Position numbers and translations under genes: made by a program. A stretch of 64,000 nt of DNA from positions 3,348,001 through 3,412,000 of the forward strand of contig JAHWDD010000004.1 in the NCBI GenBank assembly GCA_023897205.1, in the 5' to 3' direction. Of the stretch, positions 45,934 through 57,616 are shown piece by piece. The notes beneath the pieces are model-generated. The model did not search any database, was not told the DNA's origin, and was given only the letters and a program-made list of their open reading frames with translations. Position 1 is the first letter of the stretch. The number at the start of each line of letters is the position of its first letter. This stretch comes from Exophiala sp. HKRS030 (taxonomy: Eukaryota; Ascomycota; Eurotiomycetes; Chaetothyriales; Herpotrichiellaceae).

Positions 45934-47232
45934 ATGCCTCAACGACTCTTGATCGGCCTCTCGCAATCCCACACCCTCTCCTCCGTACCTCAGACGCTCT
46001 CGGCTCTGCGCGACACCACGAAACGTGCGGCGGAAAAGGGCATCTCGATCCTCCTCTTCCCGGAAGCATATCTGGGCGGGTACCCTCGGACGTGCAGCTT
46101 CGGGGCCGCCATCGGATCCCGCACCGACCTCGGCCGCGACCAATACCTCGCCTACACCAAGTCGGCCGTCGACCTGGGTGACACCCCGGGGGGTGCGGGT
46201 GATGAATGGCTCGAGAACTATCTCCCGGTCAACAAGGAGACCGGAAGGCGAGGTGACGGCACGCGCGAAACACTCGAAGAAATCGCCCGCGAGACGGGGG
46301 TCTTCATCGTCACGGGAGTCGTCGAAAAGGCCGGAGGCAGCTTGTACTGCTCGGCCGTCTACGTCGACCCGCGACGCGGCGTGGTTGGAAAGAGGAGAAA
46401 AGTCATGCCCACGGGCTCCGAAAGACTGGTGTGGGCACAGGGGTCGGCGTCGACCTTGAAAGTCGCCACGACCACCATCAAGGGAGTCCGAGTCGTCATG
46501 GGTTGTGCCATCTGCTGGGAGAATTACATGCCCCTGCTGCGTTACAGTCTCTATAGCCAAGGCGTGAACCTCTGGCTGGCACCCACCGCGGACCCCCGAG
46601 ACACCTGGGAACCTCTGATGCGCACGATAGCGTGCGAAGGTCGCTGCTTCGTCCTCAGTGCGAACCAGTGTATGAAGAAGAAGAGCCTTCCCAGTTGGAT
46701 CACCACGGGTGGTGCTTCATCGAGAGAAGAAGACGAAGCAACGTCTATGACCGGTGGTGGGGTGAGAGTCCACGAGACTCTGGCAAATGGTATCCCCGTC
46801 GGTAATAACACTACGCTCAGCAAGGGCGGTCGTAGGCTGTCCATGACAAAGACCGAGGAGAATCACGAAATCGCATGGAAGTGTGATAATAACAAAACGA
46901 TTGACGAGGAGGCGAACCCTCTTGTTGAAAATGACGACAACGGCAACAACAACAACAACAACAACAAGACACAGCATCCACGAGACTTATCATCATCTGG
47001 AGACGGCAGCGGCGAAGAGTTTGTATCAGTCGGAGGCTCTTGCATAGTCAATCCCATGGGTAAGACCATCGCCGGACCGATCTGGGAAAAAGAAGACGAA
47101 TTGTTGTACACCGAAGTCGACTTTGACGATTGTGATCGAGGACATCTTGATTTCGACGCCGCAGGACATTATTCTCGTCCTGATGCTTTCAAGTTGACCG
47201 TCGAAGGTTTGGATCTGAATCCGCCACCTTGA
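45934..47232 (+). CDS. Nitrilase-superfamily enzyme with a large low-complexity insertion
   Basis: Branch 1 nitrilase (R-CN to carboxylic acid and ammonia) or a close relative. Single exon, 432 aa against about 330-360 usual. The catalytic triad is visible: Glu44 (LFPEAYLGGYPR), Lys156 (GKRRKVMPTG) and Cys194 (GCAICWENYMPLLR). Conserved flanks WLAPTADPRDTWEPLM and RCFVLSANQC follow. Between LPSWI (about 255) and FVSVGGSCIVNPMG (about 370) the usual short link is replaced by about 100 Asn/Ser/Gly/acid-rich residues, including an AAC-repeat-encoded Asn run (46938-46967). No frameshift or intron boundary fits removal of the block cleanly, so it is probably translated. Substrate unknown. Confidence 0.88.
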   Translation: MPQRLLIGLSQSHTLSSVPQTLSALRDTTKRAAEKGISILLFPEAYLGGYPRTCSFGAAIGSRTDLGRDQYLAYTKSAVDLGDTPGGAGDEWLENYLPVNKETGRRGDGTRETLEEIARETGVFIVTGVVEKAGGSLYCSAVYVDPRRGVVGKRRKVMPTGSERLVWAQGSASTLKVATTTIKGVRVVMGCAICWENYMPLLRYSLYSQGVNLWLAPTADPRDTWEPLMRTIACEGRCFVLSANQCMKKKSLPSWITTGGASSREEDEATSMTGGGVRVHETLANGIPVGNNTTLSKGGRRLSMTKTEENHEIAWKCDNNKTIDEEANPLVENDDNGNNNNNNNKTQHPRDLSSSGDGSGEEFVSVGGSCIVNPMGKTIAGPIWEKEDELLYTEVDFDDCDRGHLDFDAAGHYSRPDAFKLTVEGLDLNPPP

Positions 47233-47685
47233 TTTTACTTATTGTAGTGAAATGTAAATGTCTTGCTGTATAAATTACAATGATCCATCATGCAAAAAGG
47301 AAGACGACATCGTACTCAAAGATCAGCAACGTCTTTGCTAAAAAGATCGCTTTCGTCTCGTAACTCGACCCTTACTCCGCAGCTTGCAGGAATGGCCGGC
47401 ATCCAGCTCAAGATCAATCAATTGAAATGTGTTTGACCGAGCGAGGCAAGAGACTTTTACGTTTGAGGAAATTAAAAGAGAAACAGGCGATGGCAGCTGT
47501 GGAACAGAGAGACTGAGATAAGCGAGAAAGGTAGCAGACAGACATGCCTGAAAAGTGCAATTCCAGCTTTCATTATGGCATCAGCTTACTGGGAACATGC
47601 CGCCACCATGTACATAGGGGTATCTCTGAGTCGTTTATTTCCATTCCGTCCAGATCAAGTTATACATTGGCATATTCAACCTCGT
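47233..47685. other. Convergent 3' region between nitrilase and RSE1
   Basis: 453 bp without a coding frame. It should contain both 3' ends. Confidence 0.6.
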
Positions 47686-50600
47686 TTAATACGCCACTCG
47701 TGTTCGCATGTCCGAAATCTTTCGTTCAATCTCGCGAACTGATCGATCCAGTTCGCCTGCAATCATCAACTTTTTGTCGTTTGGCAGAAGGAAATACGTT
47801 TCGCATAGGTCACCGTCAATAGTTCCCTTTGATGGTGCATAATAAGATCGGTAGATGAGATGGTCACGTCCGAGTAGAGGCGGGTTTCCGTTGGTCGAGG
47901 CCAGTTGCATCTCGAGAGACTGGAAGAAATCGACGTCTTCACGGCTGACAAAGGGCACGAGTATACCCAGCGTGCCCTGGAAACCGGTCCAGAATACAAC
48001 GTCTCGACCACCGGCCACCAGACTCGTTTTTTGGATGCTCGTAGGGATATCGCCTGGGAAAAAGTGTGCCATCAAGCTGAGCCTGTTGGGGGCGCCGCTG
48101 AGATACTGTCTCTCGTGGATCAAATGAGCCCCCGCGCCATCTTCGTCAGCCTCCTCGGAGGCTTTCTGCGGACACCGGAGAAGCCACAAATTGCCAAACT
48201 TATCACCTCCCGCTACTGTTTCATAATCGACCATGGTCGCGCAGGTGGTCCAGCGCGCAATGACGTCGTCTGCGAAAGGGATAAGTTTGTTTTCTTGAAA
48301 CTTGTAGACCACATAAATGACACTCTCTTGTACATCGCTGACAACAATCCTGCTTCCCTGAGTTTGCAGGCCAACGATGACATTAGACATGCGGACTTGA
48401 CATTTGCGAAGCATCTGTTTCATGCCCAAATCGTAGATTCTGAGGTCTGTGCCAACCCCGGCAAGAAGTCGCCCTTGGAATGCGAGGAGGGCAGTCGGCG
48501 GCTGCTCGACCTTTGTCTTGTGGATGAATTCCAGTTCTTTACCATCCTCGTGGAATCGATAGACGTGTAGGAATCCCGCAGTAAATGATCTCGGATTGAC
48601 TGTCAAGTCTTTGGCGGTTCCAACAATCAAAAAAGTTTCATCGTCTTGCCCCGCGAATGGTGCTGCCGCAATGCTTGTTGCACACTCATTATCTTCTAGG
48701 TCAAGAGTGAAGAGAACCGACTTTGTCGTGACTGGGTCAATGATCTGTATGCACGATGACCAGTGCCCAGTTCCTCGAGGATATCCGAATTCTTCAGGAG
48801 GTAAGACAACCGCATCGCCATTGACAGCGGTAGAATCAGTTAGTAGTTTTTGCCGTGTCGTGGGTGCAAGGACGTTATTCTCGGCCTCAATGACGTAGAA
48901 GAGTGGATGCTCAGGATGTTTGACGAATTTTCGAGGTGTATATGAGAGTGGAATGTTGTCTTGCAGTAAGTTCTTTGACAAATCCTCAATGGTGAAGATC
49001 CTGAGGAAAGCTGTTAGTGAGATACTCTCTGACATAATGAAGTAATGCTAGCATAATGAGGGGTTTTCAGAAGGAACAATTGGTTAATTTTGAATTCCAC
49101 ATAAAAGTTCTCGGTAAGAGCATAGTTATGGGTTCATCATAGAAAAGCGTAAAAACAGCAAACAAGCAAAGTGTGCTTACCTGAGATTCTGGCCTTGAAT
49201 GCCCACCATCCCCTCGGGACACTGCTCGCTCGTGAAGTTCCAGACGTACTGAAGGCCAGCATAGTCCAGAGGTGTCAGCATGAAGCCGTTCGTCTGTGTG
49301 TCGGTATAGCCCAGCCACGCCCGCGAGCTTAAGGCCATCACTGCATTTTGACCCTTTACCGAAACGCGGAAAAGTTTCGCCGGCTTCAATCCCAGAAATC
49401 GGGTCCTTGTGTCTGACAACTCCCCGGTGATTTCGTCTAGAACAGTGCGAAGGTAGACGCCAGAATAAAGTCCGATGTGAAGATACAAAGTGGTTCCGCC
49501 CGATGTCGAATCAGCCATACCCATGATGGATAGGGCCGAGGGTGCCGAAGTCAGTGCCTGGACTGATTTGTTTTCAAGTGTCGAGTCGGGATCTAGACTA
49601 AGAATTCTAACCGTCGAATCGTCACATCCGACTGCCAGAAATGAGCTCCGCACACGGCCCTCTGGGACGTCGCCTAAGCTGAGACAAGTCACCGTTCCAG
49701 TCATTTCTCTGCGTTCATCGTATTCTGCAAGTGAGCCATCTGTGTCCAGCTCAAAGTAAACAATTTCACCAGAACTCAAGGCCACAGCAACTTGTCGTTC
49801 ATTGGTGGTTGCTGCGACGATCGATCTATGTTGAGGTGCTGGCCATTCATTGACTCGCTTGTCAGCTCGGATATGTCGTATACCTCGGGGGTGAATCTGC
49901 AGTAGGGCGTCATCTCCCAATTGCTGTACGGCAAGGGTAGGAGCTGTTGACAAAAAGCCAGTATCCGTGACCTCCTCTACAGTCTCTCCTATGCTCAGCA
50001 CAAGAGTACCTGACTTGAAAGACAAGACGATATATGCGTCATACTCGTCTTCTCTGGTCAACTTAGTCGTCCAGACAGCCTCAGGTCTGTCAGGAAGCTC
50101 TGATTCTACAATTTCAGAAACAGATAAGCCATGCTTAAGAGTCTTGAAACTACTCCGAGCGCCGGAACCGCATATTGAGTAGATCTGAGGAGCATCTTCA
50201 TCGAGCAAGTTTGCTACCTTGCAGTCCATCAAAGGATTCGCCGAATCAATGCTCTGTACCAGGTTGAGGTTGGACAGAGGTCGAGGGTGGAAATATGCAG
50301 GAGAGTAGTCTTCAGAAGGGTCTGACGGGTAGTCGCCACTGGCAAACTCCGTCTCCTCGTCGTCATCACCCAGTTTCTCGAACTGATAGAAATGATGGTT
50401 CCCATTCTCAGCACTCACGAAGAGAAACCCACTCTTCAAGATGTGCAGACTATTGGCAACTGGGACCGTGTCAAAGTACTTGACATTCAGAGCTTGAACT
50501 TCTCCAGTGGGTTGCCCATTTTCGTCTTGAACCATCTCTATCGTCGTTTTGAATAAATCGCCATCCTCTGTCTGCAGAAGTAGGAAGAATTGTCCTTTCA

Positions 50601-51548
50601 TCTTGTGCATAACACCAGCAACAATGTGCCGTTTTCGTTCGGGGTTCTCAAGTATACCCCTCCTTCGAGGTATGGGAACTCGGAAGGCGTCTTGGTTGGA
50701 ATGTCGATAGGTGATATTGTCCTCTGCACACACAAGAACACCGCTGGGCCCATCAGAACCGCCGGGAACCTGGAACAACTTCGTGGCGTCCCGGGCAACG
50801 GGCTCGGCCCATTTACGGACAACATGGTTTAAACCCAAGTCGAGCTCGTAGTAGACCAGAAGTTTTTCAACCTCTTCGAATGCCTGGCCACTGGGATCTT
50901 GGTCCACCTCAGTGTAATCGACCTCCAGTGCGGCAAAAATGGGATTTTCATATCCTACGTCCAGCGCGATACAATCAAAAACCAGTGTCTGGGGCTTGTG
51001 GGCTTCAAGTGGTGACGATATTGTCAATTCAGCTTGAGCATTTCTGTTAAGGACGTAAACAAGTTTGTTCTTTTCCACCGACGCGATGATGCATGCTCTT
51101 CCCTTCGGATCGGCTGCAAGGTATTGGCCAGGTATGACACGGCGAATGCCTGATTTTCCGTAGGTTTCAAGGTGTACACGATTGAAGCGGTTTTGTTCGC
51201 GGACATATTCGAGTATGGTAATCCGTCCAGAATCAGATCCGACAATCAGATAGTCTGGGACACTGGTCAGCTCACGCTAGGATATCAGGGCAGAAATGAT
51301 TCACCTTTACTGCTCCCTGCTAGCCGGAAAGATGCGAGGCTCCTGATGATACCGAAGCAGGCTTGGGTGAACAACGGGGAGATCTTCCCTTGGGTGGCAT
51401 CGGGTCTGTGTATGGTGAGCTTCGAGCCAGATGCTGTGATGATCTGTTGCTCTTTTGTACCGGCAAATTGACCCAACACTGCAGAGGTGATGGCAGCTGG
51501 CGGCTGTATAGTCAAGCTATACATAAACATAGAACTTGTGGTCGCCAT
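47686..51548 (-). CDS. RSE1: Splicing factor 3b subunit 3 (Rse1/SF3B3)
   Basis: Scaffold propeller protein of the U2 snRNP SF3b complex in the nucleus. Three exons, 51548-51305, 51254-49181 and 49000-47686, give 1210 aa with consistent phases, the normal family length. The N-terminus ([22 protein letters not shown]) is nearly diagnostic for SF3B3. The first junction gives [15 protein letters not shown], and the second gives [15 protein letters not shown]. The C-terminal CPSF_A domain includes [53 protein letters not shown]. The paralogues DDB1 and Cft1 differ in these segments. The intron in codon 82 follows a GTGAAT donor, slightly off consensus. Confidence 0.96.
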
Positions 51549-52324
51549 GGTGGAAGAGGTTCAGGCCGCGATCGTTGGATCGGGCTGATCGAGAATACTG
51601 TCGCGACAACGCCGAGTTAATTCACCCTGACATAGGATGTGCCATGCTAACGTAGTCAGGACGAACAGAAATGATGATATACAAGAAGTCTCGAGAGGAG
51701 GCGCCAAACACGAGGGATGTTCGAGCAATGTCTGCAATAAGAGACCTTCCGCTACTGTTGTACCTGCGCCGTTGTCAAAAATTGTTCAAAACGCCAAGCC
51801 TCATTAGTACTTTTACTCGCCGCCCTTATGATAGACTCGACGCTTACCTTGTCTGTCTGTTAAACATCTTGTGACAGCGAGATGCATATACCTGGCTCGA
51901 GACCTCACGACATGCTGAAGTTGCACACAAACTCTCGAGCAAGGGTCTCATGTTGATCTTTGAATCATGAAACGCCGGACTCTTGTCTCGGTATCGTGAA
52001 ATTCCTATGAGCCAACGATGCCGAGAGCGCATCCACTTTCCTGCTCTAGATTGTCAGGCAACAGCAGCCTTACAAAACTGGTGTCTGCGAAGGGGGCCAA
52101 AATCAGTCTCGGCTGTGGCAGTGACAAGTAGGTCGCGATGTTGCCTGTTCTCCAAATGCCATGATACGATAGACTTCTTTCTCTCAGCACGCTCGAATGT
52201 CAAAGCTATGTATCACTCTAATCCGCCGTCGAAGTTGCAAGTATCTAGCATTTCTTTTCGGGTTTCAGACTTCCGCATTCTTGCTTTCCTCTTGTAGCTT
52301 TCCTTCTCAAATCGGAAACCAAGT
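51549..52324. other. Intergenic, 0.8 kb, RSE1 / HET-gene divergent region
   Basis: No gene is seen. It should contain the RSE1 promoter. Confidence 0.55.
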
Positions 52325-54882
52325 ATGACTACGAATTCTAGCAACGAAGATATCACCAAGCTGGATGCTGATGAATCGGCTTCTGCTGCCTGCGAACGAG
52401 ATGATGCTGGTGCGCAATGCAATGGCAAACCGGAGTAGGGTGAGCACATTAGCGAAACATCTACAATGCTCTCGTCTACATGTGGTGCTTCCTGCGATCG
52501 ATGTCTCAAGCCCATTGAAGGCGTCCGCTACAAATGTGAAAATTGTCCAGACTTTGATTATTGCACTCAATGCGTGAAATTGGCCTCCTCGATTCACCCA
52601 GGTCACAGTTTTGTGGCTCTGAAAGGTTCTCGGCGCCTAGAGGGGGATGAACTCAGCAGGCACGTTCGACCCATGGACGAAGTCCTTGACCCTGTGACCT
52701 TTCAACTACGGGGTCAGAGTTCAGATTTTCCCTCACAATGCTGCATGTCATGCCAGCCAGTAACCGTTCCTCTCCCGGCGTTGGACGTTATTCTACAGGA
52801 CAAAAAATTCCGTGAACAGAAACAGAAGACTCTCCAACTCAGCTGGCCGGCTCGTCTTTCCAGTCTCGTTGAAGCAACTGTTGGAGGCTGCGCATTTTGT
52901 TCCATGGTTTTACACAAATTCTGGTCCAGGAAATGCTATCTTATTCACCTACCAACCTGAAATCCCCTGGATGTGCAAATCGAATGAAGAAAGGCGACAA
53001 GGTGTGGTGTCTCATGCCATGCATCTGCTTACATTGATGAAGAATGATGAATTCGGTTTCACTGTTGAGCCGGTCCGGACCAAGGGATCTGTCAAGTTTG
53101 ATGTCCCGGCTCCGTATCGAGCTAAGGCAAGCCAAGCAAGGAAAGGAAGTCCTGAGTCAAGTCTTAGCAAACCGAGGGCGGCAATACTTCGAGGTGGATG
53201 TGTATGCGGCGGAGGACAATCCAGCTGCCGCTTTCATAAGTCGTCGACCGCCAAATGCATCACCTTCCTTACCAGGTGGACTTCAGCAAATCAAGACTTG
53301 GCTTGGTAAATGCGAGCAGGAGCATGGTCAGGCCTGCGGCTCTACCACATCTCGCCTCCCTAAACGTGTTATTGATGTCTCGGACCTTAGCACTCTCCGC
53401 CTCGTGGAGACAACCAAAGACTCGAGAGGCCGCTACGTGGCACTGAGCTATTGTTGGGGAAAGGTACAAGAATTTCAGACGACGACAGAAACAATACAAG
53501 AAAAGCTTGATGGTTTCGCACCCTCTGCTCTCCCTCAAACACTCCAAGACGCTGCCACGATTACGAACGCACTTGGCATTGAGTTCCTCTGGGTGGACTC
53601 TATCTGCATATTGCAAGACGATCAAGTGGATAAGATGACACAAGTTAATCACATGGCTGAAATTTACAAGCATTCCACCGTGACACTTTCAGCTAGCAAA
53701 GCGGATGATGCCAGTAAAGGCTTCCTTCTAGACGAAGCGAATCCTGACACTGGCTTGTGGAAAAACCTTGTCCCTCTGGCCTTTCCCTTGCCTGAACCAA
53801 CTGCGAGCTGTATCGACGACGTCTTTAATAAACCACGCACTGTGTTTGGAACCATCTGGCTATGTGACGAGGATCGGGGCATGATGGAGTCCTTTCGCAG
53901 CCCCGTTGACAGGCGTGGTTGGTGTCTCCAGGAGAAACTCCTATCCAGCAGACTCTTATCATATGGGAGATGGCCGACCTGGAAATGTGCTCTCAGCATG
54001 CAGAGCGATGGGGGATTCCACCCACTCCCGCGAGATACACAGCACGAGCGCCGTCTCTCCACCTTGCTCTTGGAACATGGACATCATCCTTCAGAGAATC
54101 CGCTCGGTCTTCACACGGCTCATCAAATACTGCAGTGTTGGTACAAACTGGTCAATGAATACACGCAGCGTGAATTCAGTCTGAAATCCGATCGTCTCCC
54201 TGCCATAGGTGGTATAGCTTCTGAAATATCTCGCGTCCTTGGGATGACATATGTGGCTGGTTTGTGGCAGACGAATCTCTTACATGACCTCATGTGGACG
54301 GCTAAGGTAAAAGAGTGGCTGAATCGAGTCGAGGGCTACGCCGGACCTTCTTGGTCTTGGGCTGCGCTTGACTGTCCGGTCACCTATGACGAAGTCACGG
54401 AAGACTCCATTGCCATGGCTCGCGTCATTCGCCATCAGCTCGAAGAGGCTCCGACTGGCCCATACGGTGAGGTGCAAGGTGGTAGCATTGACCTCGAAGG
54501 TTCTTTCACTCGAGTCGAAAAGGCTGATGTGGTTTCAATTCTCCAAGATCAAAGCATGGCGCAGCCTCCGCCCAGAAACAACAATGCGCTAGAGTGGTAT
54601 CGTCAGATTATGGAATTCGTCAACAATCAACCAAAGAACAATACTGCCAAAGAGGAAAACTGGATCGAGACCCTGCCTGACGAGATGTTCGCAATCATCA
54701 CCCTTACTAGGGACTGGCGGATTGTGCATGAAGAACGCATGACTGGAACCTTTTTCTCTGGCTTGTTGTTGCGTAAAATTGACGGCGGTTACGAAAGGAT
54801 TGGCAGTTTCATGAACGAGAACCGCGAATGGATGGGCCGAACTGTGGATCTCCGACAGAGGCAGATTGTGACACTTTTGTGA
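52325..54882 (+). pseudogene. ZZ zinc finger + HET-domain gene, probably decayed
   Basis: HET-domain proteins trigger non-self recognition and cell death after hyphal fusion in filamentous ascomycetes. The 3' two-thirds, in one frame from 53041 to 54882, encode an intact HET domain (YVALSYCWGK, LWVDSICILQDD, STVTLSASKADDASKGFL, RGWCLQEKLLSSRLL) and the usual C-terminal region (GPSWSWAALD). Upstream, in another frame, is a ZZ finger (CDRCLKPIEGVRYKC, CENC, DYCTQC, then HPGH) and the HET-family GCAFCSMVL motif. That frame has an in-frame TAG at 52436-52438 after an ATG at 52325, and it closes at 52958. The HET frame opens only at 53041, and the gap is open only in the third frame. No consensus intron bridges it, so at least two frameshifts are the simplest reading. 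An unrecognised intron or sequence errors are alternatives. Confidence 0.72.
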
Positions 54883-55918
54883 GATGGTGTTAGAAGTCCT
54901 GTCGCCGAAAGTAGCCAAAGGTTGGAGTAAAGTGCATCAAATTGAGTGGTGGTTGGTCAAGAGGATTGATTCAACTCACGGCGGCGCGAGCTGCCTTGTA
55001 GCATAGCATCCGGCGGCAATAGTCGGTCCGTGTTCGTTGGAATCCAACTTTCAACGAATTGCGCCGAGATGAATCGAAATTATCCCGAAAAACTTCATTC
55101 CGGGGTTTCCTAGCCGCTTCGCGATACTAGTGTGTAAAGGTCACTCTTGCTGGAGTACAAACTCTACTTCGCCCACATTGCGTGATTATTCAGGTCACTC
55201 AATGGCCAGGGTGGCGCGCCATGCGACAAGAGCTTGACACTTCTGAGCAGCCATGGCGGATTCAAGGAGACACGGCATGGTGGTGTTATAGGTGGCGAAA
55301 CAGGCAATTCTTCGATTAATGAGGTGTCTCTGGGTCAAAGCCGCCAAAGATATCCTCACGTCCAGGCCAATGCTATCTGTCGGGTCAAAGTAGCTTTGTC
55401 ACAGGTGGCTCAAATGGCCGGCGGTTCCAGAGGTCAGTGAGCGTCATTACCTAAAAGGAGGCAAGGTCTCAATTCTACCTCGACTGCTCACATTCCTCAC
55501 TTACCTCCTGGTATGATCATGGCTATACCCTCTACAATCAAGTCCAGGATAGCCTTCCACGCAACCATTCGATTCTGTGGACAATGCAAAAGCAACCGGA
55601 TCATGTAGGCAATGGACATTGGAGTTCTTAGGCCGGATCCGAAACTCTTTCCCCCAAACATAGAGAATGACCAGCCCGATTGTCCAAGTCAGAGACCTAT
55701 TGAATCAGGACTCTTCGAAGTTTGTACCTGGGACCGTGCCAGCCTTGTCTTGGAGTGCAACGTCAAAGGTCGTCAAAATGACAACTTGAGATCTCTCCAT
55801 CACAAACTCTTTCTATAGAATCTCTATATAGTCTTTCTGTAGTTATCTGTACTAGCATTGTGAGTCATGAAGATCCATTCAATATGGAATGACGAGAAAA
55901 CACCAATACCGAGGGCCC
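54883..55918. other. Intergenic, 1 kb, no gene seen
   Basis: Lies between two damaged genes that are convergent here. ORFs are short and unsupported. Confidence 0.55.
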
Positions 55919-56902
55919 TCAGATCCCCAGCGACGTCTTCAGACTCTCCCACGAAGCTTTCCCTCGCCGGGCCCAATATTCGGGGTCCCTTTCCTCCATT
56001 TTCATGTCTCGATGGAATACCTCTAAACTGACCCATCCTTTCCATCCCTTCCGAACGAGCCACGCATGCGTGATGTCCTCCATGGGCAGATAGGCTCCTT
56101 GTTCATCTTCCTGAGGGAAAAGCCTACCGTACGTACACCATGAGTGCACCCCGTACTTGTCTTCGTGGTAGGCCGGATGTCCGGGCCAGATGGGAGGAGA
56201 CATCCGTTCTGCGTCACTCAATTGGACGTAGACGATCTTGTCCCTCGGGCAAACATCCAAAAACCTTTGGATCGAATCTCGTAACGCGGCAGTCCCACCG
56301 GGTCGTAGGCCAGAAGAATCTGTAGGGTCCGCCCACAGTCGGGCAAGGACGTGGTACGTGTCGAGACATAGACCAAAGTTGGGACGGTCCACCTTCTGCA
56401 CGACGTTCAATGATTCCTCCCAGTCGGCCACTCAGGTGCCCCAACCCAGAGCCTCGTAGGCAAACGACACCGGCGGCTGGCGTTGCAAGCCCAGATCCGC
56501 GAGTGCTCGCAGTTCGTCGACGATCAGCCTTTCGTCACACATCGCTCTTCTGTCGTCATTGCTAGGGACTTGAATGACGTTCGTACCAAGTTCGTGCACG
56601 AGGTCGAGCCATTCAGAAGCTTTCTCAAGTCGATTCTCCAAAGGTGTAGTAGGATCACCCTCGAAGTTGTCGAAAGAGCCAAAGCATAGAATTTCTAGAC
56701 CAGCTTTGGCACAGAGAGCGCGGATTTCTTTGGCCGCAGCGAGGCTGGATTTTCCCAATCGATCCCTAAAAGCATTGAAGTCGGTTATGAACAATTCGAT
56801 GCCTTCAAACCCGGCGGCTTTAGCTGCCGTGATCTTGCTTTCGAGAGTATGTGTCTGGTGCCAGCCCATGGACACGGTCGATATAGCCAATCTATGAGAC
56901 AT
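55919..56902 (-). pseudogene. 3-dehydroshikimate dehydratase-like TIM barrel, interrupted by an in-frame TGA
   Basis: Sugar phosphate isomerase/AP-endonuclease-2 fold of the QutC/qa-4 type, which converts 3-dehydroshikimate to protocatechuate in quinate catabolism. From ATG at 56902 (MSHRLAISTVSMGW) the frame runs intact to a TGA at 56432-56434, then continues in the same frame to 55919. The interrupted segment reads EALGWGT, stop, VADWEES, exactly where the family has a conserved run, so the stop replaces one residue. Expected metal-site residues lie on both sides: Glu in FAYEALGWG, Asp in LCLDTYHV, Gln in VQLSD and Glu in SLEVFHRD. Without readthrough the product would lose half the barrel. 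The total of about 327 codons is somewhat short for QutC. An alternative ATG at 56962 is less likely. A sequencing difference could also explain the stop. Confidence 0.78.
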
Positions 56903-56962
56903 CTGCGACGTTTCATATCGCCATAAAGCACCTTCATTGATGATTGAGGATCCAGGGATCAA

Positions 56963-57310
56963 CTAATGCAGCCCTTAATATGACGACGCCGTTGCACATA
57001 CGCGCCATATGCTGTGCCGTATATAGTGACTAGCTAATCTTGCAAGGCTAGAGAGGGAATAGAACTGTAGGTACGGAGTACAGAGTATCTAACTCGAGTC
57101 TGTGAAAGGATGTGACAGATGTTGTTATATTGGAATAAAGCAAAAACAGTACATGCGTACTTCTTCCTTATCTAATTTGCATTGATGCCATCAATCTGTG
57201 TGGTAGCTTGAAGATGTTGAAAAAGCTACATTCTCACTGCGGCACAACATGCCATAATCCAACAAGAGGTATATAGTTAATCTGCACCAACAGCTATTAC
57301 TCTCCACTCA
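56963..57310. other. Intergenic, 0.35 kb
   Basis: No gene. A TACGGAGTA motif lies at 57072-57080, upstream of the dehydratase-like pseudogene. Confidence 0.6.
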
Positions 57311-57616
57311 CTAGGAGGGTTGTCCTCCGTGAACCGAGCCATGTGGGCTCATGTTCTTGTTGGGACTCGCGGGTGGTGCGGGTGTCGCCTTTCCTTTACA
57401 ACGTGGGTCACCCAAGGCAAGGTTCTGGTGTACGCCTATCAAGGTGGAATCGCAAATGGCGAAGACGGTGTCAGATACACACAAGAACTGACCTGGATAT
57501 TTGCAATCTACCCAAGTCGAAACTGGAACAACCTGGGGAGCTGGCATGGCGACTGCGAATGGTGCCAATGCCATGGTCATCAAGAAGACCTTTGCGGTGA
57601 TGGTATATAGGTGCAT
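57311..57616 (-). CDS. Small secreted cysteine-containing protein
   Basis: 101 aa, single exon. The signal peptide (KVFLMTMALAPFAVAMPAP) ends near residue 24. The mature part has four cysteines in the order CKYPGQFLC, AICDST, DPRCKG, a spacing that recalls small chitin/carbohydrate-binding modules of the CBM19 type, with a Pro/Gly/His/Ser tail. The similarity is too weak for a firm domain call. Small secreted proteins of this form can act as cell-wall or effector-like proteins, but nothing here proves that. It lies 0.4 kb upstream of the dehydratase-like pseudogene. Confidence 0.65.
   Translation of the reverse strand: MHLYTITAKVFLMTMALAPFAVAMPAPQVVPVSTWVDCKYPGQFLCVSDTVFAICDSTLIGVHQNLALGDPRCKGKATPAPPASPNKNMSPHGSVHGGQPS

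Noticed and set aside
45928..46560. 210-codon antisense ORF opposite the nitrilase
   Set aside because: Shadow frame over the catalytic domain; no independent evidence.
52760..53042. Intron bridging the ZZ and HET frames (GTAACC donor, AAG acceptor)
   Set aside because: The 283-nt length gives the wrong phase, and the intron would remove the conserved GCAFC motif.
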